A stretch of 64,000 nt of DNA, from assembly GCA_020629415.1 (NCBI GenBank), contig JAHDDL010000009.1, positions 39,230 through 103,229 of the forward strand. Direction: 5' to 3'. Shown here in pieces: positions 15,540 to 24,175 of this stretch (within the stretch, counting starts at the first letter, position 1; every line of letters begins with the position of its first letter). This stretch comes from Maribacter sp. (GTDB taxonomy: Bacteria > Bacteroidota > Bacteroidia > Flavobacteriales > Flavobacteriaceae). Below the pieces are notes generated by a model, which saw nothing but the letters and a program-made list of their open reading frames with translations, was not told where the DNA came from and ran no database searches. The position numbers were made by a program, and so were the translations under genes.

Positions 15540-16568
15540 ATGAAAATTATATACTTTTTTATAAGTACGCTATTTTTGGTATCATGTTCATTCAAGAAAA
15601 AAGCGGTAGAAAATAAAGCTTTAAATGCTGATTTTGTACTGGCTTTTGGTTCTTGTAACAGGGTTGATCTGCCCAATCTTTTATGGGATGACGTTTTAAA
15701 AGCCAAACCAGATGTTTGGGTCTGGGGCGGTGATAATATTTATGCGGATACCGATGATATGGTTGCTCTTAGAGCAATGTATAATGAACAAAAAGAACAA
15801 TCTATATATAAGAAACTTGTAGAACGTACGGATATATTAGGTACTTGGGATGATCATGATTATGGTCTAAATGATGGCGGAGTAGAATTTAAGGCTAAGG
15901 ATGCCAGTCAACAAGAGTTCTTGAATTTTATGGATGTCCCAGAGAGCAGTCCGCTAAGAAAGCGCCAAGGGGTCTATAATTCCAAGAAATATGAAGTGGA
16001 TGGTCATACTATAAATATCATTATTTTGGATACTCGGTATTTTAGAACAAAGTTGACCCCTGATACCGAAACAAGAAAGAGGGTAAGACCCAATGAGTAT
16101 GGGGTAGGTACTATGTTGGGAGCAGCGCAATGGGGTTGGTTAGAAAAAGAACTGAATGATTCAAAAGCTGATTTTAACATCATTGTAAGTAGTGTACAAT
16201 ACTTGTCTAATGAACATGGTTTTGAAACTTGGGGCAATTTTCCTCATGAGGTAGATAAGTTGGCAAACATTATTTTAGATTCAAAGGCTAGAGGAGTAAT
16301 TATTTTATCTGGTGATAGGCATATATCAGAGTTTTCAAGCACTAAAATAACAGGAATGGAATATCCTTTAATAGATTTTACTAGTAGCGGGCTTACCCAT
16401 GCTTATAGAGGTTTTACGGGTGAACCAAATAAATATAGAGTAGGAGAAGTTGTTTTTACAGAAAGTTTTGGAATTTTGGAGTTTGATTTTGAAGCTAAAA
16501 AGGTTGATTTTAAAATAGTTGGAGATAATGGAATTGTGCTGGAGGAGATAGAACAAGTCTACGAATAG
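15540..16568 (+). CDS. PhoD-like metallophosphoesterase lipoprotein
   Basis: Predicted lipoprotein (FLVSC, C16) of 342 residues, related to alkaline phosphatase D. Visible metal-site motifs are FGSCNR near residue 37, GGDNIYADTDD near 66, GTWDDHDYGLNDGG near 102 and LSGDRHISEF near 262. The family hydrolyses phosphomonoesters or diesters with Ca/Fe/Zn centres. Its place before ndk is not an operon argument, because ndk has its own promoter in the gap. Substrate unknown. Confidence 0.88.
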   Translation: MKIIYFFISTLFLVSCSFKKKAVENKALNADFVLAFGSCNRVDLPNLLWDDVLKAKPDVWVWGGDNIYADTDDMVALRAMYNEQKEQSIYKKLVERTDILGTWDDHDYGLNDGGVEFKAKDASQQEFLNFMDVPESSPLRKRQGVYNSKKYEVDGHTINIIILDTRYFRTKLTPDTETRKRVRPNEYGVGTMLGAAQWGWLEKELNDSKADFNIIVSSVQYLSNEHGFETWGNFPHEVDKLANIILDSKARGVIILSGDRHISEFSSTKITGMEYPLIDFTSSGLTHAYRGFTGEPNKYRVGEVVFTESFGILEFDFEAKKVDFKIVGDNGIVLEEIEQVYE

Positions 16569-16598
16569 TTGTGAGATATGTGGAAAAACGTATTTTTG
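16569..16598 (+). promoter_or_regulatory. Bacteroidetes-type promoter for ndk
   Basis: TTG at 16569-16571 and TATTTTTG at 16591-16598 are 19 bases apart, matching the -33/-7 consensus (TTG, TAnnTTTG) of the primary sigma factor in this phylum. The ndk start is 15 bases downstream. Confidence 0.65.
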
Positions 16599-16613
16599 CG
16601 CAAAAATTAAGAT

Positions 16614-17033
16614 ATGAGTACGAATAGAACGTTTACAATGATCAAACCAGATGCCGTAAAGAACGGGCATATTGGGGCTATTTTAGAAAAAATTACTGCT
16701 GCTGGTTTTAAGATCGTAGCGATGAAATATACACAATTGAGCTTAAGAGATGCACAAGAATTTTATGGTGTGCACAGAGAGCGTCCTTTCTTTGGTGAGT
16801 TAGTGGAGTTCATGACAAGTGGTACAATTGTAGCGGCAATCTTGGAAAAAGAAAATGCTGTTGAGGATTTTAGGGCATTGATCGGTGCTACCAACCCTGC
16901 AGACGCAGCAGAGGGTACTATACGTAAAATGTTTGCTACCAGTATTGGCGAAAATGCCGTACATGGTTCTGATAGCGATGAGAATGCGGCTATTGAAGGT
17001 GCATTCCATTTTTCTGGTAGAGAAATTTACTAA
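16614..17033 (+). CDS. ndk: nucleoside diphosphate kinase
   Basis: Transfers the gamma-phosphate from ATP to other NDPs through a phosphohistidine. The 139-residue protein has the signature NAVHGSDS with catalytic H117, the N-terminal [13 protein letters not shown], and [14 protein letters not shown]. It is full length and single-domain. It has its own promoter and ends 17 bases before a strong terminator, so it is a monocistronic housekeeping gene. Confidence 0.97.
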   Translation: MSTNRTFTMIKPDAVKNGHIGAILEKITAAGFKIVAMKYTQLSLRDAQEFYGVHRERPFFGELVEFMTSGTIVAAILEKENAVEDFRALIGATNPADAAEGTIRKMFATSIGENAVHGSDSDENAAIEGAFHFSGREIY

Positions 17034-17050
17034 GACGAATTATAACAAAT

Positions 17051-17084
17051 AAAAAAAGCCAGTTCTTTAGAACTGGCTTTTTTT
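17051..17084. terminator. bidirectional terminator between ndk and the recF operon
   Basis: Near-perfect hairpin AAAAAAAGCCAGTTCT/AGAACTGGCTTTTTTT with a very short loop, shared by two converging units. Confidence 0.92.
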
Positions 17085-17106
17085 ATTATCTGTGTTTGTG
17101 ATTTGG

Positions 17107-17403
17107 CTATCTAAGCACAAGTTTTTTTACTACTTCTTTTCCGATTTCTTCATTGAGCATGCGTACAATTTTAGATTTTCCCAAGCTTAATTCTTCACGC
17201 AATACAGATGAGCTTAAGGACACGTAAAGGGTGCCGAATTTTAATTCAATTTCAGTAGTATAATTATTTACACCGTTGCCCATTAGTTTTGCCCATGCTA
17301 CTCTAGCATCAACTTTATCTATTCCTTTTTCTAATTTGTTTTTTTGAATAAATGCAGAAAGCGCATCTTTCATTGAAGTGTTATCGTTGCCTCTACTTGC
17401 CAT
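17107..17403 (-). CDS. DUF721 (DciA-like) protein
   Basis: Small basic protein of 98 residues with the DUF721 pattern: WAKLMGNGVNNYTTEI near residue 35, then LYVSLSSSVLREELSLGKSKIVRMLNEEIG. The family includes DciA, which helps load the replicative helicase in bacteria that lack DnaC. Lying in one transcript with recF supports a DNA-linked role. Its start overlaps the preceding lipoprotein gene by one base. Helicase loading itself is inferred. Confidence 0.8.
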   Translation of the reverse strand: MASRGNDNTSMKDALSAFIQKNKLEKGIDKVDARVAWAKLMGNGVNNYTTEIELKFGTLYVSLSSSVLREELSLGKSKIVRMLNEEIGKEVVKKLVLR

Positions 17404-17819
17404 TATGGGGTTATGTTTATAGGTTCAAATCTGTTGTATTGATATGTAGTACCTTGATTGTTCTTTACCGAGAAACTTTCAGCAGATAGTTTGGTCAAAA
17501 CTTCTTCCCAAGTATTAGCGTTGTTACTGTAACTCATAAAAACCGAATCGTTAGAAATTCTAATTGTAAAAGGTTCTGCATCATTTGAGGTTTCGAAAGT
17601 ACCGTTGAATTTTGGGTCAACTTTTTTTCTAAATCCCGTTATAGAATCTAATTTAATATAATCTACGGTACTGTTTACGGTGTACTCTTTTTTTGCCCCG
17701 TCTTTAAAGGTAACTTCTTTTATTTCCCAATATCCGTTTAATAGGTGTAACTGACTTTCGTCAATTTTGGCGTTGCAAGAAATAAAGATTAAGGAGCAAA
17801 TGACCAGTAATTTTTTCAT
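17403..17819 (-). CDS. lipocalin-like lipoprotein, unknown function
   Basis: Predicted lipoprotein of 138 residues (LIFISC, C15) placed between recF and the DUF721 gene. After the lipid anchor it reads LLNGYWEIKEVTFKDG, then alternating beta-strand segments ending TTYQYNRFE. This is the layout of small lipocalin-like Bacteroidetes proteins. No catalytic motif is seen. It is 2 bases from recF and overlaps the next gene by one base, so it is co-transcribed although its location in the cell envelope gives no clear tie to DNA repair. Confidence 0.75.
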   Translation of the reverse strand: MKKLLVICSLIFISCNAKIDESQLHLLNGYWEIKEVTFKDGAKKEYTVNSTVDYIKLDSITGFRKKVDPKFNGTFETSNDAEPFTIRISNDSVFMSYSNNANTWEEVLTKLSAESFSVKNNQGTTYQYNRFEPINITP

Positions 17820-17821
17820 CG

Positions 17822-18901
17822 TTATAATTTAAAAATTTTATAGGATTGATGAATTTTTTTAACAACACTTTCGGTTCTATCCGCATGGGTGTCACTGATA
17901 AAAATTTGACCAAAATTTTCATCGTTTACCAAAGTTATAATATGCGATACCCTATGTTCGTCCAGTTTGTCGAAAATATCATCTAAGATTAGAATAGGCG
18001 TAGTTCCACTTTGCGATTTCATAAAATGAAACTGTGCAAATTTTAAAGCTATTAAAAAGGACTTCTGTTGGCCTTGACTACCAAATTTTTTAATGGGATA
18101 GTTGCTGATTTCAAAGCTAAGGTCGTCTTTATGAATACCTACACTGGTGTATTGCAGTGCCCGGTCTTTATCTAAATTTTTATTTAAAAGAGTTAGGAGG
18201 TCATAATCCTTCAATTTACTATTGTAGGAAAGTGAAACATCTTCGGTATTGACGGTAATAGATTTATATTGTTCTTGAAAAATAGGTATAAAGGCTTCCA
18301 GGAATGAGGTTCTTTTTTTAAAGATTTCATTACCATAAGTCTCCATCTGCTCATTGTATACGGCCAAAGTATCTTTGTTGAACGTTCTATTGGCGGCAAA
18401 GTATTTAAGCAAAGCATTTCTTTGCGAAACAACCTTGTTATAATTGATGAGGTTTTGCAGGTAGCCTTTATCGGATTGGGAGATTACGCCATCAATAAAT
18501 TTTCTACGGGTATCGCTACCTTCTATTATAAGGTCTCTGTCCGCAGGAGAAATAATGACCAATGGCAAAAGACCAATATGGTCCGCAAAGCGATCGTATG
18601 CTTTTCCGTTGCGTTTTATTACTTTTTTATTGTTCTTCTTTAAGCTACAAACAATTTTTTCTTCCCTTCCCTCTTTTTCAAATGTGCCATCGATAACAAA
18701 AAAATCAGAACCATGACGAATATTTTGAGAAGAAACAGGGTTAAAATAGCTTTTGCCAAATGATAAATGGTAAATGGCATCAAGAATGTTTGTTTTACCA
18801 ATTCCGTTATCACCTACAAAACAATTTATTTTAGCATCGAACGTCAGTTCTTTTGATTCAAAATTTTTGTAATTGATTAGCGATAATTGTCTTAGCAGCA
18901 T
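17822..18901 (-). CDS. recF: DNA recombination/repair ATPase RecF
   Basis: SMC-like ATPase that binds gapped DNA and helps RecOR load RecA. The N-terminal half has Walker [16 protein letters not shown] near residue 30 and the [12 protein letters not shown] block. The C-terminal end has the signature [15 protein letters not shown] and Walker [16 protein letters not shown]. Its 359 residues are normal. It heads a three-gene minus-strand unit divergent from the TPR gene at 19025. No dnaA or dnaN lies beside it, unlike the classic origin cluster. Confidence 0.96.
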   Translation of the reverse strand: MLLRQLSLINYKNFESKELTFDAKINCFVGDNGIGKTNILDAIYHLSFGKSYFNPVSSQNIRHGSDFFVIDGTFEKEGREEKIVCSLKKNNKKVIKRNGKAYDRFADHIGLLPLVIISPADRDLIIEGSDTRRKFIDGVISQSDKGYLQNLINYNKVVSQRNALLKYFAANRTFNKDTLAVYNEQMETYGNEIFKKRTSFLEAFIPIFQEQYKSITVNTEDVSLSYNSKLKDYDLLTLLNKNLDKDRALQYTSVGIHKDDLSFEISNYPIKKFGSQGQQKSFLIALKFAQFHFMKSQSGTTPILILDDIFDKLDEHRVSHIITLVNDENFGQIFISDTHADRTESVVKKIHQSYKIFKL

Positions 18902-18975
18902 TAATAAAATCGGATTTTAGATTTGGAAGAATGTAAACCAGTTTAAAATATCCAAAAATAACGAATAAATACACT

Positions 18976-19004
18976 TTGCGATTTCAATAAAACCATTATT
19001 TTTG
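18976..19004 (+). promoter_or_regulatory. promoter for the TPR-ribH-mutL operon
   Basis: TTG (within TTTG) at 18976-18978 and TATTTTTG at 18997-19004 are 18 bases apart and 20 bases before the first start codon, fitting the Bacteroidetes -33/-7 promoter. Confidence 0.6.
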
Positions 19005-19024
19005 CGCGACCAATAAATTTAGAG

Positions 19025-19792
19025 ATGGCTACATATAAAAAAAGAGGATATAAACCTGAAACAAAGGCTGAACAGCAAGAATTTGACGAACAGGAAAGCA
19101 CAACTGCTGAGGTTTTTAGTTCGTTGGATGAAGGTGCTTCTAGATCGGAAGAGTGGGTTTCTAAGAATCAAAATATTATTTTAGGTGTCATTGGTGTTAT
19201 TGCTATTAGTGTATTAGGCTATTTGGCCTATGATCAATTTGTGGAAAAACCGAAAGAGGCCAATGCTGCAAATGAGATGTATTACCCACAGCAATATTTT
19301 GACCAGGCATTGGTTGCAACCAGCGCTAAGGATTCATTGTTTAATTTGGCATTGGAAGGTGCTGAAGGTAAATATGGTTTTTTGGATATTATAGAAGAAT
19401 ATAGCGGTACAAAAGCGGCAAACCTTGCAAACTATGGTGCTGGTATGTCTTATTTAAATATGAACAAATACCAGGAGGCAATTACTTATTTAGAAGATTT
19501 TAGTTCTGACGATGCTGTTTTGGGCGCTTTGGCCAAAGGTGGTTTGGGTGATGCTTTTATGCAATTGGATCAACCTTCAGATGCGTTAGGATATTATGAG
19601 GCTGCGGTTAAGCATAGTGATAATGATTATACGGCCCCTAAATTTCTATACAAGGCAGGTATTACTGCTTTGGAAATGGGAGATAAGGATAAGGCCTTGA
19701 GTTTTTTCCAAAAAATAAAGGACGAGTTTCCAAAATCAGAAAATGCCGCTTCTATAGATGCGTTTATAGGCATGGCTAAAAGTGGTGAATAA
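19025..19792 (+). CDS. YfgM-like membrane-anchored TPR protein
   Basis: Protein of 255 residues with a soluble N-terminus, one membrane helix at about 52-70 (ILGVIGVIAISVLGYLAY) and a periplasmic domain with tetratricopeptide-like helices (residues about 140-250, e.g. YLNMNKYQEAITYLEDF). This matches the YfgM family, which sits beside the SecYEG translocon and PpiD in E. coli. First gene of a seven-gene unit. The stop overlaps the ribH start by one base (TAATG). The translocon role is inferred by family. Confidence 0.82.
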   Translation: MATYKKRGYKPETKAEQQEFDEQESTTAEVFSSLDEGASRSEEWVSKNQNIILGVIGVIAISVLGYLAYDQFVEKPKEANAANEMYYPQQYFDQALVATSAKDSLFNLALEGAEGKYGFLDIIEEYSGTKAANLANYGAGMSYLNMNKYQEAITYLEDFSSDDAVLGALAKGGLGDAFMQLDQPSDALGYYEAAVKHSDNDYTAPKFLYKAGITALEMGDKDKALSFFQKIKDEFPKSENAASIDAFIGMAKSGE

Positions 19793-20277
19793 TGGCTACA
19801 GTAAATAAAAATTTATCGGTTTACGATAAAGCAACAATCCCAAACGCGAACGGACTTCGGTTTGGGATTGTTGTTTCAGAATGGAATTCAGAAATAACAG
19901 AAGGTCTATATTCTGGTGCAATTGAAGCTTTATTAGATTGCGGCGCAAAAGAATCTGACATCATCCGTTGGGACGTGCCCGGTAGTTTTGAACTAACCTT
20001 TGGTTCCAAGAAAATGATACAGAGCCTTAAGGTAGATGCGGTCATTGCTATTGGTAGCGTTATACAAGGGGAAACCAAACATTTTGATTTTGTGTGCGAT
20101 GCAACTGCACAAGGCATAAAAGACTTAAATGTAATTACTGATGTACCGGTCATATTTTGTGTTCTTACGGACAATACTATGCAGCAGGCCATAGACCGTA
20201 GTGGTGGTAAGCATGGTAATAAAGGTACTGAAGCCGCTATTGCCGCCATTAAAATGGCAGTTTTGGGTAAAGGCTAA
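19792..20277 (+). CDS. ribH: 6,7-dimethyl-8-ribityllumazine synthase
   Basis: Penultimate enzyme of riboflavin synthesis; condenses the ribityl-aminouracil with dihydroxybutanone phosphate. Key blocks: IVVSEWNSEITEGLYSGA, WDVPGSFELTF, IAIGSVIQGETKHFDFV with the catalytic histidine, and FCVLTDNTMQQAIDRSGGKHGNKG. Its 161 residues fit the icosahedral class. No other rib gene is nearby and no FMN riboswitch is visible upstream; the gene is driven from the TPR promoter. Confidence 0.96.
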   Translation: MATVNKNLSVYDKATIPNANGLRFGIVVSEWNSEITEGLYSGAIEALLDCGAKESDIIRWDVPGSFELTFGSKKMIQSLKVDAVIAIGSVIQGETKHFDFVCDATAQGIKDLNVITDVPVIFCVLTDNTMQQAIDRSGGKHGNKGTEAAIAAIKMAVLGKG

Positions 20278-20397
20278 AGTTTATACTCACTTAGTTTTTC
20301 GCGAAGTTTAACAGAGCTGGGTCAATGTCGTAAGATGTTAACAAATTTTGGCATTGGTAACATGTCCTATTTTTCTATTTTAAGTAACTTTGATGTT

Positions 20398-20697
20398 ATG
20401 GGGATGCTGAGCAAAATAACGCGGTTACGAAAAAATAGGTCATTTGAATACAATCCTAGGTATTACGATGGTAAGGGAAAAGGTAATCCTTATAAAATAG
20501 AGCCGAAATTTGACCAATTCCGCAGTACGTTAAATACATCCCGGGGATTAAAAAGAAAGATTAATAGTGCAATTGAAGACACTAAAAGACAAGGCGATCG
20601 TAATTTAAAGATCAGAATGACTATAATAATTGCGGTATTGGTTCTTATATTTCTTTACATTATAGATTTTGACCTCACAATTTTCTTTACTTCATAA
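20398..20697 (+). CDS. small C-terminally anchored membrane protein
   Basis: About 100 residues. An open frame runs from 20335, but the conserved-looking part begins at MGMLSKITRLRKNRSFEYNP, so I place the start at 20398 (20404 is an alternative). It has a basic, hydrophilic N-terminal region and one membrane helix near the C-terminus (IIIAVLVLIFLYII). In related genomes such proteins are sometimes labelled riboflavin synthase beta subunit, which is only carry-over from the neighbouring ribH; it has no lumazine synthase motif. Its stop overlaps the mutL start by one base. Function unknown. Confidence 0.7.
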   Translation: MGMLSKITRLRKNRSFEYNPRYYDGKGKGNPYKIEPKFDQFRSTLNTSRGLKRKINSAIEDTKRQGDRNLKIRMTIIIAVLVLIFLYIIDFDLTIFFTS

Positions 20698-22547
20698 TGG
20701 CAGATATTATTAGATTATTACCAGACCATGTAGCAAACCAAATTGCTGCTGGTGAAGTGGTTCAACGTCCATCTTCTGTGGTAAAAGAATTAATGGAGAA
20801 TGCCATTGATGCCGGTGCGACCGAAATTCAGCTTATTATCAAGGATGGTGGTAAAACATTGATTCAAGTAGTTGATAACGGTAAAGGTATGAGCGGAACA
20901 GATGCACGCTTAAGCTTTGAACGCCATGCTACATCAAAAATTCAAAAGGCAGAAGATCTCTTTAATTTAAATACCAAAGGTTTTAGGGGAGAGGCTTTAG
21001 CTTCAATTGCCGCTATTGCACATGTAGAAATGCTGACCAAGACGGAGGAAGACGACATTGGTACCAAAATTAAAATTGAAGGCAGTAAAATAGTTACACA
21101 AGAGGTTGTGGTAGCCCCAAAGGGAACTTCAATGTTGGTAAAAAATCTTTTCTTCAATATTCCGGCAAGACGTAATTTTTTAAAGTCTGATCAAGTTGAA
21201 TACAGGCACATTGCCGATGAATTTCATAGAATAGCACTGGCTCATCCACAGGTCGCTTTTAATTTTTATAATAATGGTAGCGATGTTTTTCAGCTGCCCG
21301 GAAATGATTTTAGAAAACGAATAGTACATATTTTTGGGAGAAAAACAGATGAAAAGCTGGTGCCTGTAGAAGAAGAAACCCAGGTGGTTAAAATTTCCGG
21401 CTATATCCAAAAACCTGAATTTGCTAAAAAAAGTAGGGGAGAGCAGTTTTTCTTTGCAAATAATAGATTTATTAAGAGTCCGTATTTACACCATGCTATA
21501 TTGGGTGCTTTTGAAGGTTTAATTCGTCCGGGTACGCATCCCGGGTATTTTTTAAGCCTTGAGGTTGATCCGGGTACCATTGATATAAATATACATCCAA
21601 CCAAGACAGAGGTTAAGTTTGATGATGAGCATACGTTATACGCTATGCTAAAATCTACCGTTAAACATAGTTTAGGTCAATTCAACGTTGTGCCCGCATT
21701 GGATTTTGAACAAGATCAAAATTTAGATACTCCGTATTCCTATAAAAACAAAACAGTAGATATACCGCAAGTAGTAGTAGACTCTTCCTTTAATCCATTT
21801 GAAACGGCACAACCTGTGAAAAGCAATACTAACGGTGGTAATTATAAGAAACCAAAGGTAGACGGTTGGGAAAATTTATATGTAGGCTTAGAAACATCTG
21901 CAGATAGTGGAGCAAGTCATTTGGAGTTTGAGTCAGAAGTAGTCAATAGCAGTATTTTTGATAATGAAAAAGAAGTTGTAGATCATTCTACGACTACTTT
22001 TCAAATGCGTAAAAAGTATATTATTACAACAATTAAATCTGGTATGGTCGTCATCAACCAGAGTAGGGCGCACCAAAGGGTGTTATATGAGAATTTTTTA
22101 AAAAATATTACAATTAAAGAAGCTGTTAGCCAGCAGTTACTTTTTCCTTTGACCTTATCTTTTTCTACTAGCGAAATAAGTATTTTAAGGGAAATTAAAG
22201 AGAATTTATGTACCGTTGGTTTCGTATTTGGGGAAATTTCCAATGACGGCGTAGAAATTTCAGGAGTTCCGGTTTTAGTTGTTGAAAGTGAAGTGCAAAT
22301 GATTATGGAGCAACTCATTTCTGATTTTCAGCAAGAAGTGCCGGGCGATAGTTTTTCTCAAAGTGATATGTTGGCAAAGACCTTGGCAAAAACACTCTCT
22401 GTAAAAACTGGCGAAACCTTAGATGAGTTTTCTCAAGTAAAATTGGTAAACGATTTGTTTGCATGTAAGGAAACAACTTTAAGTCCGTTTAACAAGAAAG
22501 TTTACATTACGGTTACAGAGAATGATATTGAACGAAAATTTATATAA
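20697..22547 (+). CDS. mutL: DNA mismatch repair protein MutL
   Basis: GHKL ATPase that links MutS mismatch recognition to strand removal. N-terminal motifs are classic: IAAGEVVQRPSSVVKELMENAIDAGA, VVDNGKGM, RHATSKI, TKGFRGEALASIAAI. A linker (about residues 350-430) leads to the C-terminal dimerisation domain. The endonuclease motif DQHAxxExxxxE of nicking MutL proteins is not intact: the equivalent stretch near residue 452 reads NQSRAHQRVLYE, and the CPHGRP block near the end is SPFNKK. It therefore may not nick DNA itself. Length 616. Embedded in the ribH-rhomboid operon. Confidence 0.95.
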   Translation: MADIIRLLPDHVANQIAAGEVVQRPSSVVKELMENAIDAGATEIQLIIKDGGKTLIQVVDNGKGMSGTDARLSFERHATSKIQKAEDLFNLNTKGFRGEALASIAAIAHVEMLTKTEEDDIGTKIKIEGSKIVTQEVVVAPKGTSMLVKNLFFNIPARRNFLKSDQVEYRHIADEFHRIALAHPQVAFNFYNNGSDVFQLPGNDFRKRIVHIFGRKTDEKLVPVEEETQVVKISGYIQKPEFAKKSRGEQFFFANNRFIKSPYLHHAILGAFEGLIRPGTHPGYFLSLEVDPGTIDINIHPTKTEVKFDDEHTLYAMLKSTVKHSLGQFNVVPALDFEQDQNLDTPYSYKNKTVDIPQVVVDSSFNPFETAQPVKSNTNGGNYKKPKVDGWENLYVGLETSADSGASHLEFESEVVNSSIFDNEKEVVDHSTTTFQMRKKYIITTIKSGMVVINQSRAHQRVLYENFLKNITIKEAVSQQLLFPLTLSFSTSEISILREIKENLCTVGFVFGEISNDGVEISGVPVLVVESEVQMIMEQLISDFQQEVPGDSFSQSDMLAKTLAKTLSVKTGETLDEFSQVKLVNDLFACKETTLSPFNKKVYITVTENDIERKFI

Positions 22548-23288
22548 ATGGGAAGGATAACAGAAACTATTAAACATTTACTGATAATTAACGTTCTGTT
22601 TTTTGTTGCTACACAATTGTATGGTGAACAAATGTATGAGTTATTTTCTTTGTACTTTCCAAAAAATGAACATTTTCAACTTTGGCAGATCATTACCCAT
22701 ATGTTTATGCATGGCGGGTTTATGCATATATTATTTAATATGTATGCTTTATGGGCTTTTGGGTCACCTTTAGAGCAAATGTGGGGTAGAAATAAATTCT
22801 TGTTTTTCTATATTTCTGCCGGCTTAGGTGCTGCATTGATTCATATTGGGGTTAATTATTACTACTACAATGCCGGAATGAGTGCCTTAATGGAGGCTGG
22901 ATTAGCTGAAAGTAATATTCTTGAAATCATTAATAGCGGGCAGTATAGTACAGACTGGTATAATATAGCAGGTAAAGCAACTATAGATAACTTTCTAAGC
23001 GCATTCAATACCCCGGTAGTTGGTGCGTCTGGTGCTATTTACGGTATATTAGTTGCATTTGGTATGTCTTATCCAAATAGTGAATTGTTTCTTATTTTTC
23101 TTCCTGTTCCCATTAAGGCAAAATTCTTTATACCTGTTTTAATAGGATTGGATTTGTTTTCTGGTGTTACCGGGTATAGTCTGTTTGGGCAAGGTATTGC
23201 TCATTTTGCCCATGTTGGTGGAGCCTTATTTGGATTCTTAATGATGTGGTACTGGAAAAAAAATCAGTTTAATAATAGGTGGAACTAA
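22548..23288 (+). CDS. rhomboid intramembrane serine protease (first of pair)
   Basis: Integral membrane protease of 246 residues and about six helices. It shows the HMFMHGGFMHILFNMYALW block with the conserved HxxxN oxyanion residues, the catalytic serine in VGASGAIYGIL, and the catalytic histidine in FAHVGGALFG. Between helices 2 and 3 is a loop of about 60 residues, longer than in the second copy. It begins directly after the mutL stop. The site is intact, so activity is likely; substrates are unknown. Confidence 0.92.
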   Translation: MGRITETIKHLLIINVLFFVATQLYGEQMYELFSLYFPKNEHFQLWQIITHMFMHGGFMHILFNMYALWAFGSPLEQMWGRNKFLFFYISAGLGAALIHIGVNYYYYNAGMSALMEAGLAESNILEIINSGQYSTDWYNIAGKATIDNFLSAFNTPVVGASGAIYGILVAFGMSYPNSELFLIFLPVPIKAKFFIPVLIGLDLFSGVTGYSLFGQGIAHFAHVGGALFGFLMMWYWKKNQFNNRWN

Positions 23289-23291
23289 ACT

Positions 23292-24173
23292 ATGGCTCAA
23301 CCAGATTTAAAATATCAATTTAGTAGATTAAACATTGCAGAAAAACTCATTGCGGTCAACGTACTGGTTTTTATTGTAAATGCTTTAATTCCCTTTCTAT
23401 TAGGCTTATCAGGTAATAGTATTGTGCAGTGGTTTGAGTTGCCCAATGATATAGTGGATATTGCTTTGCAACCATGGTCAATTGTTACCTATTCATTTTT
23501 TCATGGAGGTATAGGTCACTTGTTTTGGAACATGTTAATGATCTATTTTGTGGGGCGTATCTTTCTAAACTTATTTGATGCGAAGCGCTTTTTAAATGTA
23601 TATATTTTGGGGGTTATTTTGGGCGGACTCTTTTTTGTTCTGGGCTATAATATCTTTCCTGCTTTTTTTGACATCAATGCCACTTTGATCGGTGCTTCGG
23701 CAGGTGCCAGTGCCGTTTTAATATTTATATGTACATATTTGCCAAATCAAGAAGTGCGGATTATATTTTTCAATGTAAAACTTTGGATGGTAGGGGCGGT
23801 ATTGGTTCTAAGTGATTTAATTCAATTGCCAATCAGTAACTCTGGGGGGCATTTGGCGCATTTGGGCGGTGCATTTTTAGGATACTTATATGCAAGTCAA
23901 TTGGCAAAAGGAAACGATATTGGGTCTGGTTTTTCAAAGTTTATGGATAGTATTGCTAACCTTTTTAAGGCTTCAGAGAAGAAGGCGCCATTAAAAACCG
24001 TCTATAAGAATAAAAGTACTACACATAGTACCAGCGGTTCTGCCGTTGATTACGATAAGAAATCTCATCAGAAAAAGATTGATGCTATACTTGACAAAAT
24101 TAGTAAATCTGGTTATGAAAGTCTTTCAAAGGCAGAAAAGGACTTTTTGTTTAAAGCTGGTAAAGAAAATTAA
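23292..24173 (+). CDS. rhomboid intramembrane serine protease (second of pair)
   Basis: Second rhomboid, 293 residues. Motifs: FFHGGIGHLFWNMLMIYF, catalytic serine in IGASAGASAVL, catalytic histidine in GGHLAHLGGAFLGYL. Unlike the first copy it has a basic cytosolic tail of about 85 residues after the last helix, ending with a short helical ISKSGYESLSKAEKDF segment typical of Bacteroidetes rhomboids. It is 3 bases from its paralogue, a tandem duplication that has since diverged. Confidence 0.92.
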   Translation: MAQPDLKYQFSRLNIAEKLIAVNVLVFIVNALIPFLLGLSGNSIVQWFELPNDIVDIALQPWSIVTYSFFHGGIGHLFWNMLMIYFVGRIFLNLFDAKRFLNVYILGVILGGLFFVLGYNIFPAFFDINATLIGASAGASAVLIFICTYLPNQEVRIIFFNVKLWMVGAVLVLSDLIQLPISNSGGHLAHLGGAFLGYLYASQLAKGNDIGSGFSKFMDSIANLFKASEKKAPLKTVYKNKSTTHSTSGSAVDYDKKSHQKKIDAILDKISKSGYESLSKAEKDFLFKAGKEN

Positions 24174-24175
24174 GC

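Noticed and set aside
17107..18901. recF region considered as the replication origin
   Set aside because: No dnaA, dnaN, gyrB or cluster of DnaA boxes is visible nearby; recF is often unlinked from the origin in Bacteroidetes.
19792..20277. FMN riboswitch upstream of ribH
   Set aside because: ribH overlaps the preceding gene by one base, and no leader of suitable length exists; the leader of the operon itself is only about 15-20 bases.
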